Under the pieces are notes generated by a model. That model saw only the letters and a list, made by a program, of their open reading frames with translations, made no database searches and was not told where the DNA came from. A stretch of DNA of 64,000 nucleotides, taken from positions 62,001 through 126,000 of the forward strand of contig CANQTF010000006.1 in assembly GCA_947626745.1 (NCBI GenBank), in the 5' to 3' direction. Below are positions 19,121 through 30,934 of the stretch, piece by piece. Position numbers and translations under genes: made by a program. Every line of letters begins with the position of its first letter. Position 1 is the first letter of the stretch. The stretch is from an uncultured Lachnospiraceae bacterium (GTDB lineage: Bacteria; Bacillota; Clostridia; Lachnospirales; Lachnospiraceae).

Positions 19121-19149
19121 AAAGCGCAGGAGAGAGTCCCCTGCGCTTT
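19121..19149 (-). terminator. Terminator after the tandem-receiver gene
   Basis: AAAGCGCAGG pairs with CCTGCGCTTT around a 9-base loop, followed by TTTTGA on the minus strand, 28 bases after the stop at 19177. Confidence 0.7.
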
Positions 19150-19176
19150 GTCATTCCCATTCTATGTCCGGGGCCG

Positions 19177-19947
19177 TCAGAAACTCAAAAGTTCTTTCTT
19201 CCTGCGTTCCTCGAAGAAATTGTTGATGGATTCGACGATCTTCTCCGGCTCCATCGTCTTAAGCAGATAGCCCTGCGGCTTCAACGCCATGACTTCGAGG
19301 ATCGTCTCCCTGTCTCCCTTGTTCGTCAGGAAGATGACCGGAATATCTTCAAACTCCATCTCGCTCCGGATCATCTCCAGCACCTGCTTGCCGTCCACGA
19401 TCGGCATCTCATAGTCAAGCAGCACCAGATCCGGCCTGTTGGTCGCCAGATACTTGATCGCCATCGCTCCCGAATTGGCTAACGTCACCTGATAGTCCTC
19501 CTCCAGCCAGCCCTTGACATTGCGCAGCATCGTGCCGGAATCGTCCACCACAAGGATCTTTTTCTTATTGCGCTTGTTGTGGTCCTTCATAAAGCTGACG
19601 ATAGCATCGACCACCTCGCTGACATTGATCGGCCGCAGGAATTTACGGCGGATCAGATTTCTGGAGATCATGTTCTCCACTACGGACAACTCGTGCGTAT
19701 CGCCGATCGCAAAGACCGGGATATCCTTCTCCACTGCTTTATCCTTGATAAAATTGAGCGCCTGCTGCTCATCCGCCATCTTCTCGTCTACGTAGAGCAG
19801 GAAAACGTCCATGGTCTCCTCCTCGATCTGGCTGATCGCCTCCACGTCCGCTTTCACGGTCGTGACCTCGTATTCCGCTCTCTCAAAAAATTCTTTCAGG
19901 GACACCAACAAATAACTCTGAACCTGTGATATGATCACTACATGCAT
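19177..19947 (-). CDS. Tandem-receiver response regulator (degenerate REC plus CheY-like REC)
   Basis: A 256-residue protein without a DNA-binding domain. The C-terminal half (about 128-250) is a canonical receiver: ILVVDDSGTM with the acidic pair, phospho-Asp in LVLLDYEMPIVDG, Thr in IFLTNKG and Lys in LLKTMEPEKI. The N-terminal half has receiver-like secondary structure (VVIISQVQSY, DVFLLYVDEKM) but lacks the acidic pair. It probably relays phosphate from one of the neighbouring hybrid kinases to a protein target, or acts like a CheY/CheV-type element; inference. Confidence 0.88.
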   Translation of the reverse strand: MHVVIISQVQSYLLVSLKEFFERAEYEVTTVKADVEAISQIEEETMDVFLLYVDEKMADEQQALNFIKDKAVEKDIPVFAIGDTHELSVVENMISRNLIRRKFLRPINVSEVVDAIVSFMKDHNKRNKKKILVVDDSGTMLRNVKGWLEEDYQVTLANSGAMAIKYLATNRPDLVLLDYEMPIVDGKQVLEMIRSEMEFEDIPVIFLTNKGDRETILEVMALKPQGYLLKTMEPEKIVESINNFFEERRKKELLSF

Positions 19948-20102
19948 ACTAACACTCTCCCAGCCAACTCACAATCTGCGCAACAGCCCCTATATATACA
20001 CTACTCCAATATTATTATAGTATAACAAAGCCCCGACGGTTTCGCAAGCCCTATTCGCAAAACAGCGTGCAAAAACAGCGTGCAAACGATCTTTTCCGCC
20101 CG

Positions 20103-22715
20103 CTATGACCGAAGGTAAGCAAGCCCCGCCTCTGCGGACTGCAGGTACAGCTCCATCGTCCTGCCGTGATACTGTCTGATATAGTCGATCAGCTCCTCCC
20201 GGTGCGCCGCGCCGTCCTTCTGCAGTTCGTTGCCGGCCTGTTCCAGACTGCCCGCCTCCTCGGAAAGCTTTTTTGCGCCGACGCTCAGCGCGGAGGACTT
20301 TAAGCCGTGTACCCGCACGGTATATTCCTTCCAGTCTTCCCTCGCAAATACCGCGTCGATGGCTCCCCGCTCCTCCTTGGACACATCGCAGAACTCCTGC
20401 AGCACTTCCCTGTATACTTCCTCGCTGCCGCCGCAGTAGCGGATTCCCACGGCCGTATCCAGCCACGCTTGCTTCGCCGGCGCATCCCCGCGGTCTTCCT
20501 GCTCCTCCTGCGTCCTCTCCGCCGCGCGCATACTGTCCGTGCGGATCTGTTCCGTAATGGTCTGCACTTTGGCGGAGGGAATATATTTCTTAAGCATCTC
20601 TTCCAGTTCGTTGGCTTCAACAGGCTTGCTCAGATAGTCCGTAAAGCCTTCCTTCATATACATTTCGCGCACGCCCACGATCGCGTTGGCAGTCAGCGCG
20701 ATGACCGGCGTACCCTGACACTTGTGGTCGTACATATCCCTGAAAGCCCGCAGGGTCTCGATGCCGTCCATACCCGGCATCATATGATCCAGCAGGATCA
20801 CGTCATAGTGCTCTTTCTGTATCATGTACAGGCATTCCTTACCGCTCGTACAGGTATCCACCCGCATTTTTGTCTTCTTTAAAAGCTGGCTGATCACGAG
20901 CAGGTTCATCGGCGTATCGTCCACGACCAGTATCTTCGCGTCGGGCGCCGCAAAACTCTCCCGGTACCGGTGCAGTCTTCTGTTGTTCTGCACGACGGCC
21001 TGATACCGCTCCTCGAAATCACCGATCGGCACATCGCTCATGATGCCCTGCGGGATCGCCAGCGTAAACACGGAGCCTACGCCGTGCTCACTCTCCACGC
21101 CGATCTCGCCGTTCATCTGTCTGACAAGCCGATAGGTGATCGCCAGCCCGAGGCCGGTGCCTTCCACATGTCTGTTTTCCTCCATGTCAAGCCGTTCAAA
21201 ATTGTGGAACAGCTTGGGCATATCCTCCTCCCTGATGCCGATCCCGGTATCCTCCACCTGCACTCTCAGAAGGATCTTGTCCCCCTCCAGCGGTTCTCCG
21301 GTCACGGTCAGGGACACGCCGCCCTGCTTGGTGTACTTCACCGCATTGTTCAGGATATTGGTGATCACCTGATGAATGCGCGTACCGTCGCCCCACAGCT
21401 CACTGGGGAGATTTTTGTCTATATCGATATAGAACCACAGGTTCTTGTCCTCGGCCTTGATGCGGACCATATTGATGACATCATTGAGGACCGAAGCGGT
21501 ATCGTACGTGCCTTCTATGATCTCCATTTTGCCGGACTCGATCTTGGAGAAATCCAGAATGTCGTTGACGAGCGCCAGCAGCGTCCGGCTCGCAAGCTCG
21601 ATATTCTGCGCATACTCGTTTATCTCGTCCTGCTCGCTCTCCCGCAGGATCATCTCGTTCATGCCCATGATCGCATTGATGGGCGTGCGGATCTCATGCG
21701 ACATATTGGCCAGAAAGTCGCTCTTCGCGCTGTTTGCCCGATCCGCCATCAGCTTTGCCTCCCTGAGCTCCGCGCTCTCCCGCACCTTCTCCTCGGCGCC
21801 AAACAGACAGACCATACCTGCAAACAGCGCCGCCAGAAGGATGCCGAACACGACCAGCACAAGCACGATCAGATAGCTGATCCCTTCCATCGCCGCGTCC
21901 TCCGGTACGGCTCCCACGAGAAGATAGTCCGTGCCCGCGATCTCGGAGGCAAAGAGGAAGCGCTTCTGCCCATCCGCACGCACATAGACGGACGCCGCAT
22001 GCAGGGCGGGAAGCTGCTCCTTCATCTGCCGAAGGCCGTCACTGCTTTGCACCGACTGCCAAAAACCGTCGTCCGTCTCCGCGCCGTCCGGGATAACGAC
22101 CCTCTCATCGCCGTCCATGACGAGCGCCCTGCCCCTGCCTTCATAGCAGGAGACCCCAAACCGTTCATAGAGAAGCGCCGGCGCATACAGCTTGTACAGC
22201 ACGCACTGCACGCCCGCATCTCCATATACCGGCACGGTAAACAGCAGCCCGCGGCCGGGGCTGTAGCTGACCGCGCTCTCCCCAAGCAAAGACCGCTCGA
22301 TGCCGTCGAAAGCAAGCGGGTCCGGCGCTTCGCCGTACACCGCGCTGCCGTCCGGCCTAAGAAGGCCGACAGAGACGCCTTCCTCCTGCGCAGTCAGGAT
22401 ATCCGCGATATCCTGCTCTTCTTCCCCGCCGCGCTGCAAAAGCGCCGCCGCCCATGACAGCTGCCGAAGCTGCGCCTCGAACCGGTCCTCCACAGTCTGC
22501 GCCAGAAGCTGCGTCTGCCGCACTGTCTGCTGCTCCACATAGCGGTTGAGCAGCGCCCGCATCCTGTCGTGCATCAAAATACCGACCGAACCGGACGCCA
22601 GCGCAAACAGCAGCATACCGACAGCGATCTTCTTATTCTTCCTGATCCATTTGATCCATGTTTTCCATACTTGTGCCATAGAGCCATACGCCTTCCGCAT
22701 ATCATACAAACGCAT
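20103..22715 (-). CDS. Large hybrid sensor histidine kinase with receiver and HPt domains
   Basis: An 870-residue phosphorelay kinase. A membrane helix near 29-48, an extracytoplasmic sensor of about 225 residues (Cache-like), and a second helix near 280-305 precede the HisKA box [15 protein letters not shown]. The ATPase domain has [10 protein letters not shown] and [11 protein letters not shown]; the receiver has [21 protein letters not shown] and LSKPVEA; the C-terminal HPt has [15 protein letters not shown] with the transfer histidine. The ATG at 22715 lacks a good ribosome site; the ATG at 22679 (MAQVWKTW), preceded by GGAAGG, is an alternative. Signal unknown. Confidence 0.93.
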   Translation of the reverse strand: MRLYDMRKAYGSMAQVWKTWIKWIRKNKKIAVGMLLFALASGSVGILMHDRMRALLNRYVEQQTVRQTQLLAQTVEDRFEAQLRQLSWAAALLQRGGEEEQDIADILTAQEEGVSVGLLRPDGSAVYGEAPDPLAFDGIERSLLGESAVSYSPGRGLLFTVPVYGDAGVQCVLYKLYAPALLYERFGVSCYEGRGRALVMDGDERVVIPDGAETDDGFWQSVQSSDGLRQMKEQLPALHAASVYVRADGQKRFLFASEIAGTDYLLVGAVPEDAAMEGISYLIVLVLVVFGILLAALFAGMVCLFGAEEKVRESAELREAKLMADRANSAKSDFLANMSHEIRTPINAIMGMNEMILRESEQDEINEYAQNIELASRTLLALVNDILDFSKIESGKMEIIEGTYDTASVLNDVINMVRIKAEDKNLWFYIDIDKNLPSELWGDGTRIHQVITNILNNAVKYTKQGGVSLTVTGEPLEGDKILLRVQVEDTGIGIREEDMPKLFHNFERLDMEENRHVEGTGLGLAITYRLVRQMNGEIGVESEHGVGSVFTLAIPQGIMSDVPIGDFEERYQAVVQNNRRLHRYRESFAAPDAKILVVDDTPMNLLVISQLLKKTKMRVDTCTSGKECLYMIQKEHYDVILLDHMMPGMDGIETLRAFRDMYDHKCQGTPVIALTANAIVGVREMYMKEGFTDYLSKPVEANELEEMLKKYIPSAKVQTITEQIRTDSMRAAERTQEEQEDRGDAPAKQAWLDTAVGIRYCGGSEEVYREVLQEFCDVSKEERGAIDAVFAREDWKEYTVRVHGLKSSALSVGAKKLSEEAGSLEQAGNELQKDGAAHREELIDYIRQYHGRTMELYLQSAEAGLAYLRS

Positions 22716-22807
22716 TCGGCATCAAATGCCCCGCCCAAAGATTTCCCCTATGTTACCAATCATATCACATTTGGGCGCAGGAGTACAAATCTATTTTCAG
22801 GCGCGGC

Positions 22808-23605
22808 TCAGCTCTCCGTCAGATCCGAGAGCGGTCTGAACGTATATCCCATCTCCTCCCATTTTGTCAAAAGCTCGTCCAAGATCTCCCCGTTGGTCTG
22901 CGACGTGTTGTGCAAAAGCACGATCGCGCCCGGGTGGATCCTTGTCGTCAGTTTGTCGAGCGCCTCTTCCCTGCTCGGCTGATCGTCCTGATCCCAGTCC
23001 ACGTACGCGAGGCTCCAGAAGATCGTGCTGTACCCGAGCTTCTGCGCCGTCCTAAGGTTCTGCTCGCTGCATTTGCCCTGCGGCGGCCTGTAATACATGG
23101 CAAGCTCCGTTCCGGTGACCTCTCTGAAAAGCTCCTCCACATCCTGCATTTCTTCTCGGAACGTCTCCTCGTCCGAGATCGCCGCCATGTCCAGATGATG
23201 ATAGGTATGGTTTCCCACGGCATGTCCCTCCGCAGCCATACGTCTTGCCATGTCCGGCGCCGTCTCCAGAAAATGCCCCACCACAAAGAACGTCGCCTTT
23301 GCGTCATGCTTTTGCAGCGCGTCAAGGATCGGCCCGGTATTGCCGTTCTCGTAACCGCAGTCAAAGGTGAGATAGATGACTTTCCTGTCGGCGTCTCCCA
23401 CATAATACGCATCGTACCACCGAAGCGCCGCCGCCGAGGCGTTTCCCACAGGCTGCGTGCCGGGTTCTCCAAAGGAGAGCCCCCAGTCCTCGGACGTAAA
23501 CGCCAGCGGCCGGCCCTCCGGCGGTTCCGGACTGCGGCCCGTCATCAGTGCGAGCGCCGCCGCGGCTGCCAAAAGCCCTTTTCTCACAATTCCTATCGTA
23601 TCCAT
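22808..23605 (-). CDS. Secreted polysaccharide deacetylase (NodB domain)
   Basis: A 265-residue exported enzyme of carbohydrate esterase family 4, expected to remove N-acetyl groups from peptidoglycan or another GlcNAc polymer. A signal peptide or anchor covers residues 1-25. The NodB motifs are LTFDCGYENGN (catalytic Asp), GNHTYHHLDM (metal histidines) and YRPPQGK. The family resembles PdaA/PdaB of spore formers. A longer frame exists, but GGAGGAGC precedes the ATG at 23605 (MDTIGIVRKG). Its promoter carries the 11-bp direct repeats also found before the amidase at 49780. Confidence 0.93.
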   Translation of the reverse strand: MDTIGIVRKGLLAAAAALALMTGRSPEPPEGRPLAFTSEDWGLSFGEPGTQPVGNASAAALRWYDAYYVGDADRKVIYLTFDCGYENGNTGPILDALQKHDAKATFFVVGHFLETAPDMARRMAAEGHAVGNHTYHHLDMAAISDEETFREEMQDVEELFREVTGTELAMYYRPPQGKCSEQNLRTAQKLGYSTIFWSLAYVDWDQDDQPSREEALDKLTTRIHPGAIVLLHNTSQTNGEILDELLTKWEEMGYTFRPLSDLTES

Positions 23606-23658
23606 GATGCTCCTCCTGTCTTCCGTACCTTGTACGGCAGTCATCTGCCGCCGCACTC

Positions 23659-23713
23659 ATTATAAGATGCGTTTGCATCATAGTTGTATCGGAAATGCAT
23701 CAAAGTTGCATCA
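23659..23713 (-). promoter_or_regulatory. Four 11-bp direct repeats plus -10 box upstream of the deacetylase gene
   Basis: Reading the minus strand from 23713, four 11-base units follow each other: TGATGCAACTT, TGATGCATTTC, CGATACAACTA and TGATGCAAACG. After 5 bp comes a perfect -10 box TATAAT (23659-23664). No good -35 hexamer is present at 17 bp. The layout matches an activator of the OmpR/PhoB/WalR type, which binds 11-bp direct repeats. Confidence 0.75.
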
Positions 23714-23745
23714 TTTATCCGCCGCTTTGGCAATAGAAAAGGCGG

Positions 23746-24384
23746 TCAGCCGACCGCCAGTTTTTCTCTCTGCTCTAAGAAGTAACAATATCCGTGATAA
23801 CAGCCCTGCGCATACAGCCGCGCCACGATCTCCCGCATGCGGCCGTCCAGACGGTGATAGCAGACCCTGTCCTCCCACATGAGGCCCTCGATATACTCCC
23901 GCTGTCTGGCGTTTAACACCCGCATCTGCGCCTCGAACGTGCCGTCCCTTCTCCTGTCCGACAGGCCGAAATCGCAGGAGGCATAAGCCGCCGTGCTGCC
24001 GCACTGTGCGGCCAGATACGCGGCCAGCTCCCCGCATACCGCCGCGTCGTAACGTCTCTCCCGCCAGCAGATAGTCGCCGTTTCCTCTGCCTTGTCCGTC
24101 TCCATACAGAAGCTGGCCCGTCCGAACCGGTCGTGCGTCACTCTGTAGGAAGGCTTTCCGCCCTGTTTTCCGCTGCCCGGCTCACTCGTCAGCACCGTCC
24201 GCGTGTCGAGCAGATGCTGCCACAGCGTCCTGCGCACCCGCTCGTAAGGAGTGGGGTAAGACAGCTGCCCGGCGATCTGTCTTGCCGTGCAGCCCAGATC
24301 CGCCAGATGCCGGATCGCACCGCCGCTTGCCGCCTCATAGGCGAAATCGGACAGCGCGCTTCCGAAATACTCCTGTTCTTCCAT
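23746..24384 (-). CDS. Hypothetical protein with possible helix-turn-helix segment
   Basis: A 212-residue protein I do not recognise. Residues ~25-60 (CTARQIAGQLSYPTP, YERVRRTLWQHL) look like a helix-turn-helix. The rest is rich in Arg, Tyr and Cys, with six or more cysteines spread over the C-terminal half (YASCDFG, RVCYHRL, QGCYHGYCYF). There is no signal peptide or membrane helix. GAGG lies about ten bases before the ATG. It starts 13 bases after the stop of the LamG remnant, with which it was probably co-transcribed. Confidence 0.7.
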   Translation of the reverse strand: MEEQEYFGSALSDFAYEAASGGAIRHLADLGCTARQIAGQLSYPTPYERVRRTLWQHLLDTRTVLTSEPGSGKQGGKPSYRVTHDRFGRASFCMETDKAEETATICWRERRYDAAVCGELAAYLAAQCGSTAAYASCDFGLSDRRRDGTFEAQMRVLNARQREYIEGLMWEDRVCYHRLDGRMREIVARLYAQGCYHGYCYFLEQREKLAVG

Positions 24385-24396
24385 CGTTGTGATCCT

Positions 24397-24699
24397 CTAT
24401 TTCCTGCCCTCAGTCCCAAGGAACGTCTCGTCCCGCTGGTATTCCAAAAATCTCGCCTGTACATCGTCCGCGGAGATGGCATAGTGGTAGATCTCCAGAT
24501 CGGCCAGCTTTCCCTCGTAGGAGTGCTGGTACTCGTCGCCGCCTACCATGATCCGGCGAACGACTTTCATGTTGGGGACATTCTCTCTGCTGCCCACAAG
24601 CAGACCGTTGAAGTACAGCTTGGCGATCTGGGTCACCGCATCGTAGGTGGCGCACAGATACGACCACTGTCCCGGCACCTGGGAGATGACAGACGGCAC
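24397..24699 (-). pseudogene. C-terminal remnant of a LamG (laminin G/concanavalin-like) protein
   Basis: About 95 residues match the second half of a LamG carbohydrate/protein-binding fold: VPGQWSYLCATYD, AKLYFNGLLVG, KLADLEIYHYAIS. The first half of the domain and any signal peptide or catalytic part are missing. The upstream DNA instead encodes, on the other strand, the end of a GH43-type protein. The listed ATG has no ribosome site. I read it as the surviving 3' end of a longer gene. Confidence 0.75.
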
Positions 24700-24835
24700 A
24701 TACTACATGCACTTTACCTACAATGACCGGGAATACAGCGGCGTCTTCTGCGCGATGCATGACGAGGCGGGAACGCCGGTGATGACTTTCAGCGCGGTAG
24801 GCTCCAACGAAAGCGTCTGGGGCGTAAAATACTGA
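24675..24835 (+). pseudogene. C-terminal remnant of a GH43-type arabinanase (GH43_C/lipocalin-like domain)
   Basis: The plus strand encodes GTWEMTDGTYYMHFTYNDR followed by YSGVFCAMHDEAG and SAVGSNESVWGVKY, then a stop. This pattern is typical of the C-terminal beta domain of GH43 endo-arabinanases and related secreted enzymes. The frame is closed by a stop at 24644 and no catalytic domain is present. It abuts the N-truncated LamG remnant head to head, and its stop is five bases from the glpK stop. Homology is judged by eye. Confidence 0.65.
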
Positions 24836-24840
24836 TACCG

Positions 24841-27017
<2,177 letters not shown>

Positions 27018-27075
27018 GATGTATGCCTCATTTCCGTATATTGTATTTATTTGGCCAAACGCCCGTTTTGCCGCG

Positions 27076-27975
27076 TCACCCGGCAGCCGCTTTCTGCTTG
27101 ATGTGATTGCCGATGATCTCGGATACCTCGTTGATCGCTATGAACGCACTGGCGTCGGCCGCGTTGATCAGCTTCTTCAACTCGTATACCTCCAGACGGT
27201 TCAGCACACAGTAGAGAACGTCTTTCTTGCCGCTGATCAGGCCCTCGCCTTCCATGATCGTCACCGTCCGTCCCATCTGTTTATAGATCATATCCGCGAT
27301 GGCCGCGCCGTCGTTCGTGATGATCATGGCCGCCTTCGCCTGATTCATGCCGTTGTCGATAAAATCGAGCACCTTGGAGGCGATATAGTAGGTGAGCAGA
27401 CTGTACATCGCGGAGTCAAAGGTAAACTCAAACCCCGCTATGGTGTAGATCACGACATTGATAAGTAACACCGTCCGCCCCACCGGAAAATCGGTCTTTC
27501 GGTTTATGAGGATCGCCACCGTCTCCGTTCCGTCCAGACAGCCGCCGGCACAGATCACCAGCCCCACGCCGATGCCGAGCAGGATACCGCCGAAGCAGAC
27601 CGCCAGAAGCGGCTCTGTGGTTATGTTCGCAAGCGGCGCGAACATCTCCAGAAAAACGGAGAAGACCACCATGGCATAGCCGGCCTTGACGAAGAAATGT
27701 CTGCCGAGCACCCTGTAACCCACGATCATAAAGGGAACATTCAGCGCGAACGTGAGAAGGCTCAGCCTGATGTTCGTCAGATGACTGACGATGATACCGA
27801 TACCGACCACGCCGCCGTCCAGGATCGTGTTGGGGACGAGGAACTCCTCGATAGCGCACGCGGCGATCGCCGCGCCCAATGTAAGGAGCAGATATTCCCA
27901 TGCCAGCTTCAGCGCCGCCTTGATACCGGCCGCAGCCGCGGATCTAGTGTGACTTTGATTTTCTTTATTATGCAA
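27076..27975 (-). CDS. YitT-family membrane protein (DUF161/DUF2179)
   Basis: A 299-residue protein with about five membrane helices (residues ~25-190) including the family motif AIEEFLVPNTILDGGVVGIG and GICVGLV-type segments. A cytoplasmic DUF2179 domain follows (AAMIITNDGAAIADMI, GKKDVLYCVLNR). The family is widespread in Firmicutes and its transport function is unproven. It starts 30 bases after the GH5 gene stop. Confidence 0.9.
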   Translation of the reverse strand: MHNKENQSHTRSAAAAGIKAALKLAWEYLLLTLGAAIAACAIEEFLVPNTILDGGVVGIGIIVSHLTNIRLSLLTFALNVPFMIVGYRVLGRHFFVKAGYAMVVFSVFLEMFAPLANITTEPLLAVCFGGILLGIGVGLVICAGGCLDGTETVAILINRKTDFPVGRTVLLINVVIYTIAGFEFTFDSAMYSLLTYYIASKVLDFIDNGMNQAKAAMIITNDGAAIADMIYKQMGRTVTIMEGEGLISGKKDVLYCVLNRLEVYELKKLINAADASAFIAINEVSEIIGNHIKQKAAAG

Positions 27976-28004
27976 AAGCAGTTGATCCTTTCTGTGATGT
28001 CAGC

Positions 28005-28964
28005 TTACAGATACTTGAGCAGTTCCTCGCGCACACCGTCCATGCGGCTGTCCGCGATCCCGAAATCCATCTCCTTGTAGCTCCACGCCGCCCGCGCGAT
28101 CCCGTGCTTCTCAAACACGCTGTGGATCGTCTTGTACCATTTCAATGTATCCTCCGGCGAAGCGATATCGATGACGCCGTACTCGCCGCAGTACAGCTCC
28201 GTGCCGTTCTCCTCGGCCTTCTTAAGCGCATCTGCGAACAGCTCCTCGAAGTACGCCGGCGTGATATCCATATCGTCGAAGCGCGGCCTTGCATTCCGGT
28301 CAAAGGCCTCGTCGTCTATCCAGTATGCGCCCTGATGCGTGAACGCAAGCGGCGAATAACAATGGAAATTGTAGATCACCTTGTCGTCATAGGGCTTCTC
28401 CAAGTCCTTGACGGCCTCCGGGCTGTTGTTCCAGTAGCTTCCCAACAGAATCAGCGTATCCGGCGCATAGGCGCGGATCCTCTTGATGCACTCGCGGGAG
28501 ATACGATTCCATTCCCCGATGAAATGCTGCTCCGTCACCTCGTTCAGAAGTTCAAACGCCACATCGTCCGCATACCCCGCAAAGCGTTTCGCCAGCTCCT
28601 CCCACAGTCTGTAGAAGCGCTCCTGATATTTCGCGCTCTCGAAGAAGCCGCTCTCCCGCTCGCCCGCGTCGAAGGAAAATCCCGCCGTCTTGTGCAGGTC
28701 AACGATCGCGTTCATACCGTACTTTTGCGCCAGCCCGATCGCCCTGTCGATCCTCTCAAACCCGCTCTCCTCGTATGCGGTCCCGTCCTCGTTCTCAAGG
28801 ATATTGTAATCCACAGGGATCCTGACATGGTCTGCACCCCACGATGCGACCTTCGCAAAATCCGGCTCCGTGATAAAACCGTCCAGCCTCTCCTTGCTGT
28901 AATCGCACTGGGACAGCCAGCCTCCCAGATCGATCCCTCTGTAAAATCCTCTCTCTTTCAGCAT
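28005..28964 (-). CDS. Glycoside hydrolase family 5 enzyme, cytoplasmic
   Basis: A 319-residue (beta/alpha)8 glycosidase. The acid/base Glu is in AFELLNEV, the nucleophile Glu in ELYCGEYGVI. Other conserved GH5 residues are HVRIPVDYN and FHCYSP. There is no signal peptide, so it acts inside the cell, probably on imported beta-linked oligosaccharides such as cello- or gluco-oligomers. It is the likely first gene of the transcript with yitT. GAGAGG precedes the ATG at 28964. Confidence 0.92.
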   Translation of the reverse strand: MLKERGFYRGIDLGGWLSQCDYSKERLDGFITEPDFAKVASWGADHVRIPVDYNILENEDGTAYEESGFERIDRAIGLAQKYGMNAIVDLHKTAGFSFDAGERESGFFESAKYQERFYRLWEELAKRFAGYADDVAFELLNEVTEQHFIGEWNRISRECIKRIRAYAPDTLILLGSYWNNSPEAVKDLEKPYDDKVIYNFHCYSPLAFTHQGAYWIDDEAFDRNARPRFDDMDITPAYFEELFADALKKAEENGTELYCGEYGVIDIASPEDTLKWYKTIHSVFEKHGIARAAWSYKEMDFGIADSRMDGVREELLKYL

Positions 28965-29018
28965 ACCTCTCTACCGCCTTTCCTCTCTCTATGGTGTCTT
29001 TGTTGTGTGTGACAAAGA

Positions 29019-29052
29019 ACGTCTGTATTCGCACGCATGCAAATACAGACGT
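29019..29052 (-). terminator. Terminator after the chemotaxis receptor at 29098
   Basis: ACGTCTGTATT pairs with AATACAGACGT around a 12-base loop, followed by TCTTTGT on the minus strand. It lies 46 bases past the stop. Confidence 0.65.
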
Positions 29053-29097
29053 ATCGCTTCTTTGGCATATCGTTTATGGATCGGTAAAACATACTTC

Positions 29098-30804
29098 CTA
29101 CAGCGTGAACTTCTTGACATTCCCCTCCAGAGAATCGCTGATCGCGCCGAGTCTGCCCACCGAGTTGTCGCACTCGTTGACGATCTCGCTGAGCTGCATC
29201 ATCGTCGCGGAAGTTTCCTGCGTGGACGCCGCGTTCTCCTCCGAGATAGCGGCGAGGCTTTCCAGATTGCTGTACACCTCGTTCTTGGAGTGATTGATGT
29301 TGTCGATCTCTCCCGCAATACTGTCCACGGCCTCCGTCACATTCTGGATCTCGGCGTCCAGATGACCGAACACGTCTTTCGTCTGGTTCAGCTTGTCGTA
29401 CTGGTTCTGCATCTCCGCCGTAACCGCGCGCATCGCCTCGACACTGCTGTTGGATTTGTCGATCAGCTGTCTCGCGATCATGTCGATCTGCTCCGCAGAC
29501 TCACGCGACTGCTCCGCCAGCTTGCGCACCTCGTCCGCGACAACGGCGAAGCCGCGTCCCTGTTCTCCGGCCCTTGCCGCCTCTATGGACGCGTTCAGAG
29601 AGAGCAGATTGGTCTGTCCCGCGATGTTGGAGATCAGTGCGATCGCATCTTGGATCTCCATGACGGACTGGTTCGTGTCGTTCGTCTGCTGCTGCACTTC
29701 CTCTATGGATTCTCTCGTCCGCGTGCTGATCTTCACCAGATCCTCGAGCGTCGTGCGCACTTCCTTGTTGGAATCCTCCATGCTCTCCGCGCTCTGCTTC
29801 AGCGTCACGATGCTGTCCGATGCCTTATCCACCGCATAGCCCATCTCATTCATCTGCTCCGCCACGGACTGCGTCTCATTCGCCTGGTTGGTCGCGCCGG
29901 TAGCGATCTCCTCCACCGCGATATTGATGTTCGCGATCGACTCGTTGATCGACGCAAAGTTCGTCTTGATGCTCTCGGAGAAATCCGTCAGCGTGTCGGA
30001 GGACACGTTCAGATTGTCCACGATATCTATAAATTTCTTCATCAGGGAATCGATCGAACGGGCGATGTTGCCGACCTCGTCCCCTCTCGCCGTCATCTTC
30101 TCGCGCACCGCAAAGTTCAGCTTGCCGTCCGCCACCTCGTTCAGATTCTCAACGGACTCCTTGATGTTCTTGACGATCCCTCTCACAACGGCAAAGGCGA
30201 TCAGGAAGAATACCACGCCGATCACGATCATGAAGATCGTGTTTGTCGTCATGCGGAGAGAGTAGATCGCATGCGTATTCGTCACGGACACGCCCGTAAA
30301 CACGATCAGCTCGCTGCCCGCGCCGCCGTCGGCAAACAGCGTGTAGACGCCGTAGTACGGCTCGCCCTCCACGGACACATGATCCGAAAAATAATAGCCG
30401 TCCGCCTTGATCTGCTGATACAGGTCATCCGCCATTTCCGTTCCCAGAATACGATTGCCGTCCGCGCCGACGATCGTGGTCGCCCTTCTCGTCTTACCGT
30501 AGAAAAGCGTGATCTCCACGCCCGACTCTTCCTTGAAGCCGTCGATCATCGAAGGATCCGCCGTCAGATCGACGTCGCCGCGGTACAGGTTCTCCCCCTG
30601 CAGCATAAACGGCTCGGTGTTGACGCCGTCCAACAGATGCTGCACCGCATAGTTGGCCGTCTCCAGATGATCCTCCTGCAGTCTGTCCGCCATCAGCGTA
30701 CCCACGCTGTTGATCGACATGACCGAAAAGATCACCAGCAGCAGGACCGGCAGAAGCACACACGCAAGGATTTTGAGCGTGAGATTCAGTTTGATGTTTT
30801 TCAT
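29098..30804 (-). CDS. Methyl-accepting chemotaxis protein
   Basis: A 568-residue receptor. Membrane helix at about 9-30, an extracytoplasmic domain (about 31-180, with double-Cache-like features such as [13 protein letters not shown] and YGVYTLFAD), a second helix near 180-205, HAMP, then the signalling domain with tip [20 protein letters not shown]. It is a single-gene unit upstream of its own terminator. Ligand unknown. Confidence 0.94.
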   Translation of the reverse strand: MKNIKLNLTLKILACVLLPVLLLVIFSVMSINSVGTLMADRLQEDHLETANYAVQHLLDGVNTEPFMLQGENLYRGDVDLTADPSMIDGFKEESGVEITLFYGKTRRATTIVGADGNRILGTEMADDLYQQIKADGYYFSDHVSVEGEPYYGVYTLFADGGAGSELIVFTGVSVTNTHAIYSLRMTTNTIFMIVIGVVFFLIAFAVVRGIVKNIKESVENLNEVADGKLNFAVREKMTARGDEVGNIARSIDSLMKKFIDIVDNLNVSSDTLTDFSESIKTNFASINESIANINIAVEEIATGATNQANETQSVAEQMNEMGYAVDKASDSIVTLKQSAESMEDSNKEVRTTLEDLVKISTRTRESIEEVQQQTNDTNQSVMEIQDAIALISNIAGQTNLLSLNASIEAARAGEQGRGFAVVADEVRKLAEQSRESAEQIDMIARQLIDKSNSSVEAMRAVTAEMQNQYDKLNQTKDVFGHLDAEIQNVTEAVDSIAGEIDNINHSKNEVYSNLESLAAISEENAASTQETSATMMQLSEIVNECDNSVGRLGAISDSLEGNVKKFTL

Positions 30805-30934
30805 ACCTCATATCCCCTTCTCTATATAGTATCTCTTGTGTAGGACCAATATGTAAATACCTATATTCTATATTACACATTTACGCGCCATATAGCAATA
30901 TCTTTTATCCTTTTTCCGGCAGAAATCCGACGGC

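Noticed and set aside
24397-24699. LamG fragment as a complete small gene
   Set aside because: Half the domain is missing, there is no ribosome site, and the neighbouring DNA is the end of another truncated gene.
29005-30843. Long plus-strand open frame opposite the chemotaxis receptor
   Set aside because: It is the antisense shadow of a GC-rich receptor gene, rich in Arg/His/Leu and without a ribosome site; the same holds for long plus-strand frames at 15365, 20970, 35599 and 59552.
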